Positions 1-6,940 of a stretch of 64,000 nucleotides of DNA are shown here, one piece after another. Each line of letters opens with the position of its first letter. Positions within the stretch are counted from its first letter, which is position 1. Location: the NCBI RefSeq assembly GCF_040496035.1, contig NZ_JBEPJZ010000001.1:1426001-1490000 (forward strand). Direction: 5' to 3'. The notes under the pieces are model-generated. The model was not told the DNA's origin. It searched no databases and was given only the letters and a program-made list of their open reading frames with translations. The translations under genes were made by a program, and so were the position numbers. Source of the DNA: Agromyces sp. SYSU T00194. GTDB taxonomy: Bacteria > Actinomycetota > Actinomycetes > Actinomycetales > Microbacteriaceae.

Positions 1-288
1 ATCGTCGGCGACGGGCCGGCCTCGCCGGTGACCGCGACGCCGGTGCATCGCGATGCGGGCACGCTCGTGGGCGAGCAGGCCTCAGGGCCCGCGACGGGCG
101 TGCTCAACATCCTCGACCTCGAGGGCGAGGAGATGGAGGCGCCGATCGGCGGCAACGGTCCGTCGATCCAGACCCCGCACGTGGCCCCGCCGCTCTCGAG
201 CGCCCCCGAGGACGAGGACGCCGACGTGCGGCTGCAGCAGCAGCAGCAACAACAGCAGCAATCGCGGGACGGGGGTACGTCATGCTGA
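1..288 (+). CDS. C-terminal end of circularly permuted ATP-grasp protein (DUF404/DUF407 type), partial
   Basis: The frame is open from the first base and stops at 286-288, so only the last 95 or so residues are present. The assignment rests mostly on context: the next two genes are an alpha-E (DUF403) protein and a transglutaminase, and the usual first gene of that operon is a circularly permuted ATP-grasp protein. The visible tail is Pro/Gly-rich and acidic, then ends in nine consecutive glutamines coded by mixed CAG and CAA (235-261) followed by SRDGGTSC. The stop overlaps the next start by 7 nt (ATG at 282), which suggests translational coupling. The fold itself cannot be seen in this fragment. 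Confidence 0.7.
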   Translation: MVGDGPASPVTATPVHRDAGTLVGEQASGPATGVLNILDLEGEEMEAPIGGNGPSIQTPHVAPPLSSAPEDEDADVRLQQQQQQQQQSRDGGTSC

Positions 289-1211
289 GCCGCATCGCCG
301 AGTCGCTGTTCTGGATCGGGCGCTATGTCGAGCGCAGCGACGGCACCGCGCGCATCCTCGACGTCCACCTCCAGCTCCTGCTCGAGGACCCGTGGATCGA
401 CGAGGACACCGCGTGCCGGTCGCTCATGTCGGTCATGGGCTCCGAGCCCAACGACGACGTCGAGCTGAACCGTGCCGACGTGATGGACCTGCTGGCCGTG
501 AACCGCGATCACGCGGCATCCATCGCCTACTCGATCGCGAACGCCCGCGAGAACGCCCGCCGCGCCCGCGAGATCGTCTCGACCGAGCTCTGGGAGTGCC
601 TCAACACCACCAACGCGCGCATGCCCCGGCTCGTCGCGAGCGACAAGACGCACGAGTTCTTCCGCTGGGTGCGCGACCGCGCCGCCCTCGCGATCGGCAT
701 CGCCAACACCGGCCACAGCCGCGACGAGGCGTGGCAGTTCTTCTCCCTCGGGCGGGCCATCGAACAGGCCGACATGACCGCGCGCCTGCTCGCGACGCGC
801 TCGCTGACCGAGGCGTCCGGCCCGTCGTGGACCACTCTGCTGCGCAGCTGCGGCGCCTACGAGGCGTACCTCCGCAGCTACCGCGGCATGCCGTCGTCGG
901 AGTCCGCGGCCGAGTTCCTCATCCTCGATCGGCTGTTCCCGCGCTCGATCCTCTACTCGGTGAGCCGGGCCGAGGAGTCGCTGCGCGAGATCGACCCGCG
1001 CTCCGGCCGCGTCGGCGTCGAGGACCAGGCTCGGCGCCTGCTCGGGCAGATCCGCTCCGAGTTGGAGTACCGGCCGATCTCGGACATCACGGTCGACCTC
1101 TCGGGCAAGATGGAGCACATCCAGGAGGTCACCTCGGCGGCGAGCGAGGCCATCAGGAGGCGGTACTTCCCGACGAGCGGAATGCCGGTATGGACGGGGG
1201 AGGTCACATGA
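282..1211 (+). CDS. Alpha-E domain-containing protein (DUF403)
   Basis: 309 residues, the usual length for this all-helical family. The N-terminus (MLSRIAESLFWIGRYVERSD) is the family hallmark, and helices rich in Arg/Glu run the full length. The biochemical role is not established. The protein is normally coded between a permuted ATP-grasp protein and a transglutaminase-like protein, and comparative-genomic work has proposed a peptide-like synthesis or modification system. Here it overlaps the upstream gene by 7 nt and the downstream gene by 4 nt (ATGA at 1208-1211), so the three are surely one operon. No signal peptide or membrane segment is seen. The family call is firm; the function is inference. 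Confidence 0.9.
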   Translation: MLSRIAESLFWIGRYVERSDGTARILDVHLQLLLEDPWIDEDTACRSLMSVMGSEPNDDVELNRADVMDLLAVNRDHAASIAYSIANARENARRAREIVSTELWECLNTTNARMPRLVASDKTHEFFRWVRDRAALAIGIANTGHSRDEAWQFFSLGRAIEQADMTARLLATRSLTEASGPSWTTLLRSCGAYEAYLRSYRGMPSSESAAEFLILDRLFPRSILYSVSRAEESLREIDPRSGRVGVEDQARRLLGQIRSELEYRPISDITVDLSGKMEHIQEVTSAASEAIRRRYFPTSGMPVWTGEVT

Positions 1212-2053
1212 GCAGGCTCCGCATCGTCCACCGCACCGGCTTCACCTACGATGAGCCGGCGTCGGCGTCGTACAACGAGGCCCGGCTGCTGCCGCACTCG
1301 GGCGGCGAGCAGTTCGTGCTGTCGTCGAACCTCGACATCCGCCCCGCGGCCACCCAGCACGCGTACCTCGACTACTGGGGCACCCGCGTGTCGACCTTCG
1401 AGGTGCTGACGCCGCACCGCGAGCTGTCGGTGACCGCGTCGAGCCTCGTCGAGGTGCGTCCGCTCCCGCAGGAGCCCGTCGACATCGCGTGGGACGACCT
1501 GCACGCACTGTCCGCCTCGACCACCGAGTTCGTCGAGCAGATCACCCAGACGGATGCGACGCGGCCGCCGGCCGAGGTCGTGGAACTCGCCCGGTCGATC
1601 GCCGACCGCGGCGGGTCCGTCGCGGAGACGGCGCTCGCCGTGTCCCGTGCCGTCGGCGAGGCGCTCGAGTACATGCCCGGCGTGACCGGCGTGCACTCGA
1701 CCGCGCACGAGGCCTGGGAGCACCGCAAGGGCGTCTGCCAGGACATCGCGCACGTGACCCTCGGCGCGCTGCGGTCGATCGGCATCCCGGCGCGGTACGT
1801 CTCGGGGTACCTGCACCCGAACCACGACACCCCGCTCGGGCTGACCGTCACCGGCGAGTCGCACGCGTGGGTCGAGTGGTACGCGGGCGACTGGCGGGGC
1901 TACGACCCGACGAACCTCATCGAGATCGGCGAGCGGCACGTGCTCGTCGCCCGCGGCCGCGACTACCACGACGTCGCCCCGTTGCGCGGCGTGTACGCGA
2001 GTCCCGGTGCCTCCTCGATGTTCGTCACGGTGGAGATCACGCGCGAGGCCTGA
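1208..2053 (+). CDS. Transglutaminase family protein, third gene of the ATP-grasp/alpha-E operon
   Basis: 281 residues. An N-terminal beta domain (about 1-90, starting MSRLRIVHRTGFTY) is followed by a transglutaminase-like domain with the papain-type triad in order: Cys in GVCQDIAH (about residue 177), His in GESHAWVEW and Asp in GYDPTN. Such proteins may act as proteases, amidases or transferases on peptide bonds. The start ATG lies inside the stop of the alpha-E gene (ATGA), so translation is coupled. There is no secretion signal, so it probably acts in the cytoplasm on the product of the ATP-grasp partner. The substrate is unknown. Confidence 0.92.
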   Translation: MSRLRIVHRTGFTYDEPASASYNEARLLPHSGGEQFVLSSNLDIRPAATQHAYLDYWGTRVSTFEVLTPHRELSVTASSLVEVRPLPQEPVDIAWDDLHALSASTTEFVEQITQTDATRPPAEVVELARSIADRGGSVAETALAVSRAVGEALEYMPGVTGVHSTAHEAWEHRKGVCQDIAHVTLGALRSIGIPARYVSGYLHPNHDTPLGLTVTGESHAWVEWYAGDWRGYDPTNLIEIGERHVLVARGRDYHDVAPLRGVYASPGASSMFVTVEITREA

Positions 2054-2089
2054 CCGCGTTCTGCCCGGCCGCTCTGCGAGGATGAGCGC

Positions 2090-2938
2090 ATGCGGCAGTT
2101 CACCGACGAGCACGGCGTGCACATCCACTACGTGCGGCGCGAGGCGGAGCATCCGCGCGCCGTCGTGCAGTTCGCGCACGGGGTGGGGGAGCACACGGGA
2201 CGCTACGGGCCGCTCTTCGATGCCCTGGTGGAGGCGGGCTACACCGTCTACGCCGACGACCACCGCGGGCACGGGCAGACCGGGTTCGAGCAGCACGGCG
2301 GCGACCTCACGCGCCTGGGCCGGCCGGGGCCGGGTGGCCTGCGCGCCCTGATCGACGCCGTGCACCGGCTGACCGGCATCGCGCGGGCCGACCACCCCGA
2401 CCTCCCGCTGATCCTGATCGGGCACTCGCTCGGGTCGCTGGTCGTGCAGATCCTGCTGAACCGGTACCCGCACGACCACGACGCGATCGTGCTCACGGGC
2501 ACCGCGTACCGCACGGTGTTCGGCATGGAGTCGGGCGACCTGAACAAGCGGTTCCGGCACCTGGGCCCGACGCCCGTCGAGTGGCTGACCCGCGACCGTG
2601 CGGTCGCCGAGGCGTTCATGGCCGATCCCTACTGCACGCCGGAGCCCACGCAGAAGCTCTTCGGGCTGGTCGACTCGGCGCGACTGCTCGGCCGCCCGGC
2701 GAAGCACCTGCCGCCGGGGCTCCCGCTGCTCATCATGGTCGGCGAGGAGGACTCGCTCGGCGGGGAGGCGAGCTGCGTGCGGCTGGCCGAGGCGTACGCG
2801 AGCCGGTCGGGCCTGACCGACGTCGAGCTCATCGTCTACCCGGGCGCGCGCCACGAGATCTTCAACGAGACCAACCAGGCCGAGGTGCGCGCCGACCTGC
2901 TCGCGTGGCTCGACGCGCGGTTCCCGGTGCGCACCTGA
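2090..2938 (+). CDS. Alpha/beta hydrolase (serine aminopeptidase S33 / monoacylglycerol lipase-like)
   Basis: 282 residues, single domain, no signal peptide. An HGVGEH oxyanion-type motif lies near residue 30, the nucleophile elbow GHSLG has Ser113, an acidic residue follows in the GEEDS segment, and the catalytic His is in GARHEIFNE near the C-terminus. This arrangement and the DDHRGHG segment match monoacylglycerol lipase/lysophospholipase-like hydrolases. Substrate specificity cannot be read from the sequence. A GAGGAT hexamer (2078-2083) ends 6 nt before the ATG and no Shine-Dalgarno site fits, so the mRNA is probably leaderless. A strong hairpin follows the gene. Confidence 0.9.
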   Translation: MRQFTDEHGVHIHYVRREAEHPRAVVQFAHGVGEHTGRYGPLFDALVEAGYTVYADDHRGHGQTGFEQHGGDLTRLGRPGPGGLRALIDAVHRLTGIARADHPDLPLILIGHSLGSLVVQILLNRYPHDHDAIVLTGTAYRTVFGMESGDLNKRFRHLGPTPVEWLTRDRAVAEAFMADPYCTPEPTQKLFGLVDSARLLGRPAKHLPPGLPLLIMVGEEDSLGGEASCVRLAEAYASRSGLTDVELIVYPGARHEIFNETNQAEVRADLLAWLDARFPVRT

Positions 2939-2980
2939 CCCGTCGCCCGATGCGCCGCCGCCCTCGTCGGGCGGGCGAGC

Positions 2981-3016
2981 GGATGCCCCGGGCCGCACGC
3001 AGCGCCCGGGGCATCC
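2981..3016. terminator. Bidirectional terminator hairpin
   Basis: A perfect 13-bp stem (GGATGCCCCGGGC with its complement) encloses a 10-nt loop between two convergent genes. It can serve both. There is no T-run, which is common in high-GC actinobacteria. Confidence 0.75.
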
Positions 3017-3026
3017 GTGTCGGGTG

Positions 3027-3689
3027 TCAGCGCGAGCCGTGCACCGCGACCTTGTGCAGGTTGCCGGGGTCGACGGTGACGGTCGTCCCCGCCTGTCCGC
3101 CGGAGTCGAGGTGGAACCCGATCGACGTGACGGTCGCCTCCTCGCCACTCGAGGCGGCCGACACGGCGGTCAGCACCTGGGTGAGCGGGTAGGTCTTGCC
3201 GTGGACCGGCGTGCCCCACGGCATGGTGCAGCCGGGGGCGTGCACGTAGACCCGCGAGGCGAGGGTGACCGGCTCGTTGACCTCGTCGGCCACGACCGAG
3301 AGGCTGAGGTAGTCGTTGCGCCAGTCGGAGCACCCGTCGCCGACCAGCACGGTCCCCGGCAGGTCAACGACGAGGCGCACGTGGAACCGGTTCAGGGCGT
3401 AGTCGGAGCCGACGGCCTCGTACTCGATGGGCTCGAGCTCGCTGAGCGGGAAGTCGGACCCGACTCGGATGCCGGTTGCCCGCACCCCGTCGGCCACGAA
3501 CAGGTAGTCGCCCTCGTCGGTGACGGTCGGCGCCGTGTCGTCCTCCTCGGTGTACCACCCGAAGTTCAGCTTGGGCTTCTTCGGGTCGGCCCCGTCCGCG
3601 GGCGGTGCGGCCTGCGCGGGCAGCGCTGCCCCGAGGGTGAGTGCGGCGGCGGCGCCGACTGCGGCGAGTGCCTTGGTGAGCGTGTGCAC
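3027..3689 (-). CDS. Secreted protein of unknown function
   Basis: 220 residues from the GTG at 3689, chosen because AAGGAGA lies just upstream. A longer frame opens at 3722 but would bury that ribosome site. The N-terminus is a signal peptide with a long Ala/Leu core ending ALPAQAA, a likely signal peptidase I site. The mature part looks beta-rich and has two Cys residues, one in DGCSDW and one in HAPGCTMPW, which could form a disulfide after export. I do not recognise a family. It stands alone, converges on the hydrolase gene, and has a long perfect dyad in its upstream region. Confidence 0.75.
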   Translation of the reverse strand: MHTLTKALAAVGAAAALTLGAALPAQAAPPADGADPKKPKLNFGWYTEEDDTAPTVTDEGDYLFVADGVRATGIRVGSDFPLSELEPIEYEAVGSDYALNRFHVRLVVDLPGTVLVGDGCSDWRNDYLSLSVVADEVNEPVTLASRVYVHAPGCTMPWGTPVHGKTYPLTQVLTAVSAASSGEEATVTSIGFHLDSGGQAGTTVTVDPGNLHKVAVHGSR

Positions 3690-3730
3690 GTGGTTCTCCT
3701 TGGTCGTGGTGCGGGTCGGCATGCCAGACC

Positions 3731-3754
3731 GTCCACGAGCGGGCGCTCGTGGAC
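3731..3754. promoter_or_regulatory. 11-bp perfect inverted repeat upstream of the secreted-protein gene
   Basis: GTCCACGAGCG is followed after 2 nt by its exact complement, 42 bp upstream of the GTG start of the minus-strand gene and inside the gap between two divergent genes. It could be an operator or a 5' leader hairpin. The sequence does not decide between these. Confidence 0.45.
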
Positions 3755-3821
3755 GAGCCGAACAGATCAGTCCGCTTGCAACGGTTCACTCGACGCTCTC
3801 GCAGGACGCCGGGGTCCGGAA

Positions 3822-3846
3822 CCCCCAGTGCTGGTGCCCCCAGTGC
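3822..3846. repeat. Two direct copies of CCCCCAGTGC, 15 bp apart
   Basis: Copies lie at 3822-3831 and 3837-3846, ending about 43 bp before the predicted leaderless start of the lipoate ligase gene. The position suits an activator or repressor site. No protein is assigned. Confidence 0.4.
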
Positions 3847-3888
3847 GGGGGCCGTACCGGTGCCGCTCCGCCCGAATAGGCTGGGGCC

Positions 3889-4938
3889 ATGCACGGTGAG
3901 TACAAGGTGCCCGGGGGCAAGCTCGTGGTCGCGGACTTCGACGTCGAGGGCGACGTCATCGCGAACGCACGCATCTCGGGCGACTTCTTCCTCGAGCCCG
4001 ACACCGCCCTGGACGACATCGACGGCGCCCTGAACGGCCTCCCCGCGGCATCCGACGCCCGCCATATCGCCGCGGCCATCACCGGCGCGCTGCCCGAGGG
4101 CGCCGCCCTGCTGGGGTTCAGCCCCGAGGGCGTGGCGGTCGCCGTGCGACGGGCGCTGACGGATGCCACGAGCTGGCAGGACTACGAGTGGGAGATCGTG
4201 CACGATGCGGCCGTGCCGCCGCGCCTGCACCTCGCGCTCGACGAGGTGCTCGCGAACCGCGTGGGGGAGGGGCGACGCAAGCCGACGCTCCGCTTCTGGG
4301 AGTGGGACGAGTCGGCGGTCGTGATCGGCAGCTTCCAGTCGGTGCGCAACGAGGTCGACCCCGAGGGCGCGGCGAAGTACGGCTTCGAGGTCGTGCGGCG
4401 CATCTCGGGCGGCGGCGCGATGATGATGGAGCGCGGCAACGTCGTCACCTACTCGCTGTACGTGCCCGGCGAACTCGTGCAGGGCATGAGCTTCGCCGAC
4501 TCGTACGCGTTCCTCGACGACTGGGTGCTGCAGGGGCTGCACGCGATCGGCGTCGAGGCGACCTACCAGCCGCTGAACGACATCGCGAGCCCGCTCGGGA
4601 AGATCGGCGGGGCGGCGCAGAAGCGCCTGGGCGGCGGCGGGGTGCTGCACCACGTGACCATGGCGTACGACCTCGACAACGCGAAGATGCTCGAGGTGCT
4701 GCGCATCGGCCGCGAGAAGATCAGCGACAAGGGCATCACGTCGGCCGACAAGCGCGTCGACCCGTTGCGCAGCCAGTCGGGCCTCAGTCGCGGCGCGATC
4801 ATCGACGCGCTGAAGGGCACGTTCGCCCAGCTCTACGGGGCGACCCCCGGCACGGTCGCACCCGACGAGCTGGCCGAGGCGGAGGAGCTCGTCGCCTCGA
4901 AGTTCGCCACCGAGGAGTGGGTCAACCGCGTGCCGTAA
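3889..4938 (+). CDS. lplA: Lipoate--protein ligase family protein with N-terminal accessory domain
   Basis: 349 residues. Residues about 1-95 (HGEYKVPGGKLV, RISGDFFLEP) resemble the small accessory domain that sits at the C-terminus in E. coli LplA or is a separate LplB protein in archaea. Residues about 100-349 are the biotin/lipoate ligase catalytic domain, with the GSFQS and RRISGGGAMM loops and the lysine-bearing KIGGAAQKR segment. The enzyme should activate lipoate or octanoate with ATP and attach it to E2/GcvH proteins in the cytoplasm. TAGGCT (3877-3882) ends 6 nt before the ATG and no ribosome site is seen, so a leaderless mRNA is likely. The swapped domain order is notable. Confidence 0.88.
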   Translation: MHGEYKVPGGKLVVADFDVEGDVIANARISGDFFLEPDTALDDIDGALNGLPAASDARHIAAAITGALPEGAALLGFSPEGVAVAVRRALTDATSWQDYEWEIVHDAAVPPRLHLALDEVLANRVGEGRRKPTLRFWEWDESAVVIGSFQSVRNEVDPEGAAKYGFEVVRRISGGGAMMMERGNVVTYSLYVPGELVQGMSFADSYAFLDDWVLQGLHAIGVEATYQPLNDIASPLGKIGGAAQKRLGGGGVLHHVTMAYDLDNAKMLEVLRIGREKISDKGITSADKRVDPLRSQSGLSRGAIIDALKGTFAQLYGATPGTVAPDELAEAEELVASKFATEEWVNRVP

Positions 4939-4947
4939 GATGCCCGC

Positions 4948-5319
4948 GTGGACTGGTGGGTGCTTCCCGCGATCATCGCGGGCGTCGTGGTGGCGGTGAT
5001 CGTCGCGACCCGGCTGGGGTGGATCGACTTCTCGAACAAGTCCGGCCGCACCTCCGGCAGCGCCGGGCTCGTCGGCATCGGCGACGAGGTGTTCGCGCCG
5101 CGCAAGCACGAGGCACAGGTCGAGCTCGACCGGCAGACCCTCCTGCCCGCACCGGCGCCGCTCCCGGGCGACGGCGACCAGGGCATCGTCGAGGCGGCGG
5201 ATGCCGCCGGGCCGGCTGCGGCCGACGACGACGCGCTCCCGCAGCTGCTGCCCGACCCGGAGCCGCAGCGGCGCGCACCCGACCGCTTCGCCGGCCGCAT
5301 CCGCCTCGACGTCGACTGA
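4948..5319 (+). CDS. Small membrane-anchored hypothetical protein
   Basis: 123 residues from a GTG start, 9 nt after the ligase stop. One N-terminal membrane segment (about residues 3-22, WWVLPAIIAGVVVAVIVATR) is followed by a hydrophilic Pro/Ala/Asp-rich tail that is probably cytoplasmic and disordered. No family is recognised. It may be cotranscribed with the ligase, but TAAGAT (4936-4941, including the ligase stop codon) ends 6 nt before the GTG and could be its own leaderless promoter. Codon use is normal for the genome, so I think it is real. Confidence 0.65.
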   Translation: MDWWVLPAIIAGVVVAVIVATRLGWIDFSNKSGRTSGSAGLVGIGDEVFAPRKHEAQVELDRQTLLPAPAPLPGDGDQGIVEAADAAGPAAADDDALPQLLPDPEPQRRAPDRFAGRIRLDVD

Positions 5320-5326
5320 CGCGGGC

Positions 5327-5830
5327 TCAGACCGCCGCGACGGTCTCGGCCAGCCGGGCGCCCCAGTCGGTCGCGCGCCCGAGCTCGCCGTCGGCGAGCG
5401 GACCCTCGTAGCCGTGCACGCCGAACGTCTCGGCCTTCGCGGCAGGCTCGAACCCGAGCCCCACGAGCTGCTTGAGCGCCTTCTTCGCCGCCGACCCCGG
5501 CAGCCGCGGTGCGACCGTGCGCGTGTCGAACGTCGCGACCCGGATGCGGTGCGGCGGCGCATCGACGGCGTCGATCCACTCGCGGATGCCGCGCTCGGGC
5601 ACCTGCGTCGCCCCGCGCTCGCGGGCCGACCGGCGGGTCGCCGGCGTGGACATGCCGAAGGCGTGCGTGGGGCCGCCGACCACCAGCAGGTCGAGGTCGG
5701 CGGGCAGCGTCGCGTCCGCCGCATCCGTCGACCGCACCTCGATGTCGGCGGGCCGCAGCCCGTCGGCGATCGCCTCCGCGACGGCCGCCGTGTTCCCCCA
5801 CGCCGATTCCACGATCACCAGTACCCGCAT
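5327..5830 (-). CDS. Flavodoxin domain-containing protein
   Basis: 167 residues. The N-terminus (MRVLVIVESAWGNTAAVAEAIADGL) has the flavodoxin layout: a beta strand, then a phosphate-binding loop in which SAWGNT replaces the usual T/S-x-T-G-N-T, then an alpha helix. A second loop, VGGPTHAFGMS, fits the FMN ring site. It should bind FMN and act in electron transfer or as a small NAD(P)H-linked redox protein. The start at 5830 is preceded by GGAGGG. TAGGCT is present upstream on the same strand, giving a normal leadered mRNA. It converges on the small membrane protein gene and is divergent from the methyltransferase. Confidence 0.85.
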   Translation of the reverse strand: MRVLVIVESAWGNTAAVAEAIADGLRPADIEVRSTDAADATLPADLDLLVVGGPTHAFGMSTPATRRSARERGATQVPERGIREWIDAVDAPPHRIRVATFDTRTVAPRLPGSAAKKALKQLVGLGFEPAAKAETFGVHGYEGPLADGELGRATDWGARLAETVAAV

Positions 5831-5923
5831 CGCTCCGCCCTCCCGTGCCGAGCCTAGGGACGGGCGCGGCGACCTGTGCGGGACCTTCGGCCCGCACGCC
5901 GCGAACTGCGGCAGACTGGGCGG

Positions 5924-6787
5924 GTGCCGCCGCTCGCCGGGCCCGACCGGATCATCCACGCCGACAACCTCGACGTGCTCCCGGGCCTGCCCGACGGTGC
6001 GTTCACGCTCATCTACCTCGACCCACCGTTCAACTCGGGCCGCGCCCAGGAGCGGCGCCCGACGACGAGCGTGCGCAGCGAGACCGGGTCGGTGATCGGC
6101 TTCCAAGGGCAGCGCTACGAGCGCATCCGCGGCGACCTGCTGCGCTACGACGACCGCTTCGACGACTACTGGGCGTTCCTCGAACCGCGCCTGGTCGAGG
6201 CGTGGCGGCTGCTCGCCGACGACGGCACGCTCTACCTGCACCTCGACTACCGCGAGGCGCACTACGCGAAGGTGCTGCTCGACGCGCTGTTCGGCCGCGA
6301 GTGCTTCCTCAACGAGCTCATCTGGGCCTACGACTACGGCGGCAAGGCGAAGCGGCGCTGGCCGACCAAGCACGACACGATCCTCGTCTACGTGAAGGAC
6401 CCGAAGCGCTACTTCTTCGACTCCTCGGCCGTCGACCGCGAGCCGTACATGGCCCCCGGTCTCGTGACCCCCGAGAAGGCGCTGCTCGGCAAGCTGCCGA
6501 CGGACGTCTGGTGGCACACGATCGTCTCGCCCACGGGCAAGGAGAAGACGGGGTATCCGACGCAGAAGCCCGAGGGCGTCATCCGCCGCATGATCCAGGC
6601 CTCGAGCCGCGAGGGCGACTGGGTGCTCGACTTCTTCGCGGGCAGCGGCACGACGGGTGCGGTCGCGGCGGCGCTCGGTCGGCGGTTCGTGCTGGTCGAC
6701 GAGAACCCCGCGGCGATCGAGGTCATGCGCGGTCGCTTCGGCGAGATCAGCGGCGTGGCGTTCGAGGAGGCCCCGGCGGCCGGGTGA
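5924..6787 (+). CDS. Site-specific DNA methyltransferase (N4-cytosine/N6-adenine, beta-class order)
   Basis: 287 residues from the GTG at 5924. An earlier in-frame start at 5876 is possible, but CAGACT (5912-5917) ends 6 nt before 5924, the local leaderless pattern. Catalytic motif IV DPPF (about residues 33-36) comes first and the AdoMet-binding motif I FAGSGTTG lies near residue 245. That order is the beta class, as in CcrM and many type II/III enzymes. No restriction endonuclease or specificity gene lies nearby, so it looks like an orphan modification enzyme. Target sequence and methylated base cannot be read from the sequence. Confidence 0.88.
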   Translation: MPPLAGPDRIIHADNLDVLPGLPDGAFTLIYLDPPFNSGRAQERRPTTSVRSETGSVIGFQGQRYERIRGDLLRYDDRFDDYWAFLEPRLVEAWRLLADDGTLYLHLDYREAHYAKVLLDALFGRECFLNELIWAYDYGGKAKRRWPTKHDTILVYVKDPKRYFFDSSAVDREPYMAPGLVTPEKALLGKLPTDVWWHTIVSPTGKEKTGYPTQKPEGVIRRMIQASSREGDWVLDFFAGSGTTGAVAAALGRRFVLVDENPAAIEVMRGRFGEISGVAFEEAPAAG

Positions 6788-6831
6788 GCGACGCGCGCGC
6801 CGGTGCGCGGCCCCGCGCGTCCGGGCGACCC

Positions 6832-6861
6832 TTGCCCGACGGGCGGATGCCTCGCTAGCGT
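6832..6861 (+). promoter_or_regulatory. Putative sigma-70 promoter of the FAD oxidoreductase gene
   Basis: TTGCCC at 6832-6837 and TAGCGT at 6856-6861 are separated by 18 nt, placing the transcript start about 70 nt before the ATG at 6941. Confidence 0.5.
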
Positions 6862-6940
6862 GTGTCGCGAAGTCCGACCTGGCGCCGCCGGTACGTACCT
6901 GCCCCTTCCCCCGGCCCAGGCACGACGAGGGAGAGGCACC

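Noticed and set aside
953..3148. 731-residue open frame on the minus strand
   Set aside because: It lies opposite the alpha-E, transglutaminase and hydrolase genes, which have clear motifs. High GC opens long false frames; the product is Arg/Val/His-rich without a domain.
3027..3722. Start of the secreted protein at 3722
   Set aside because: The ribosome site AAGGAGA fits the GTG at 3689 and the signal peptide begins there.
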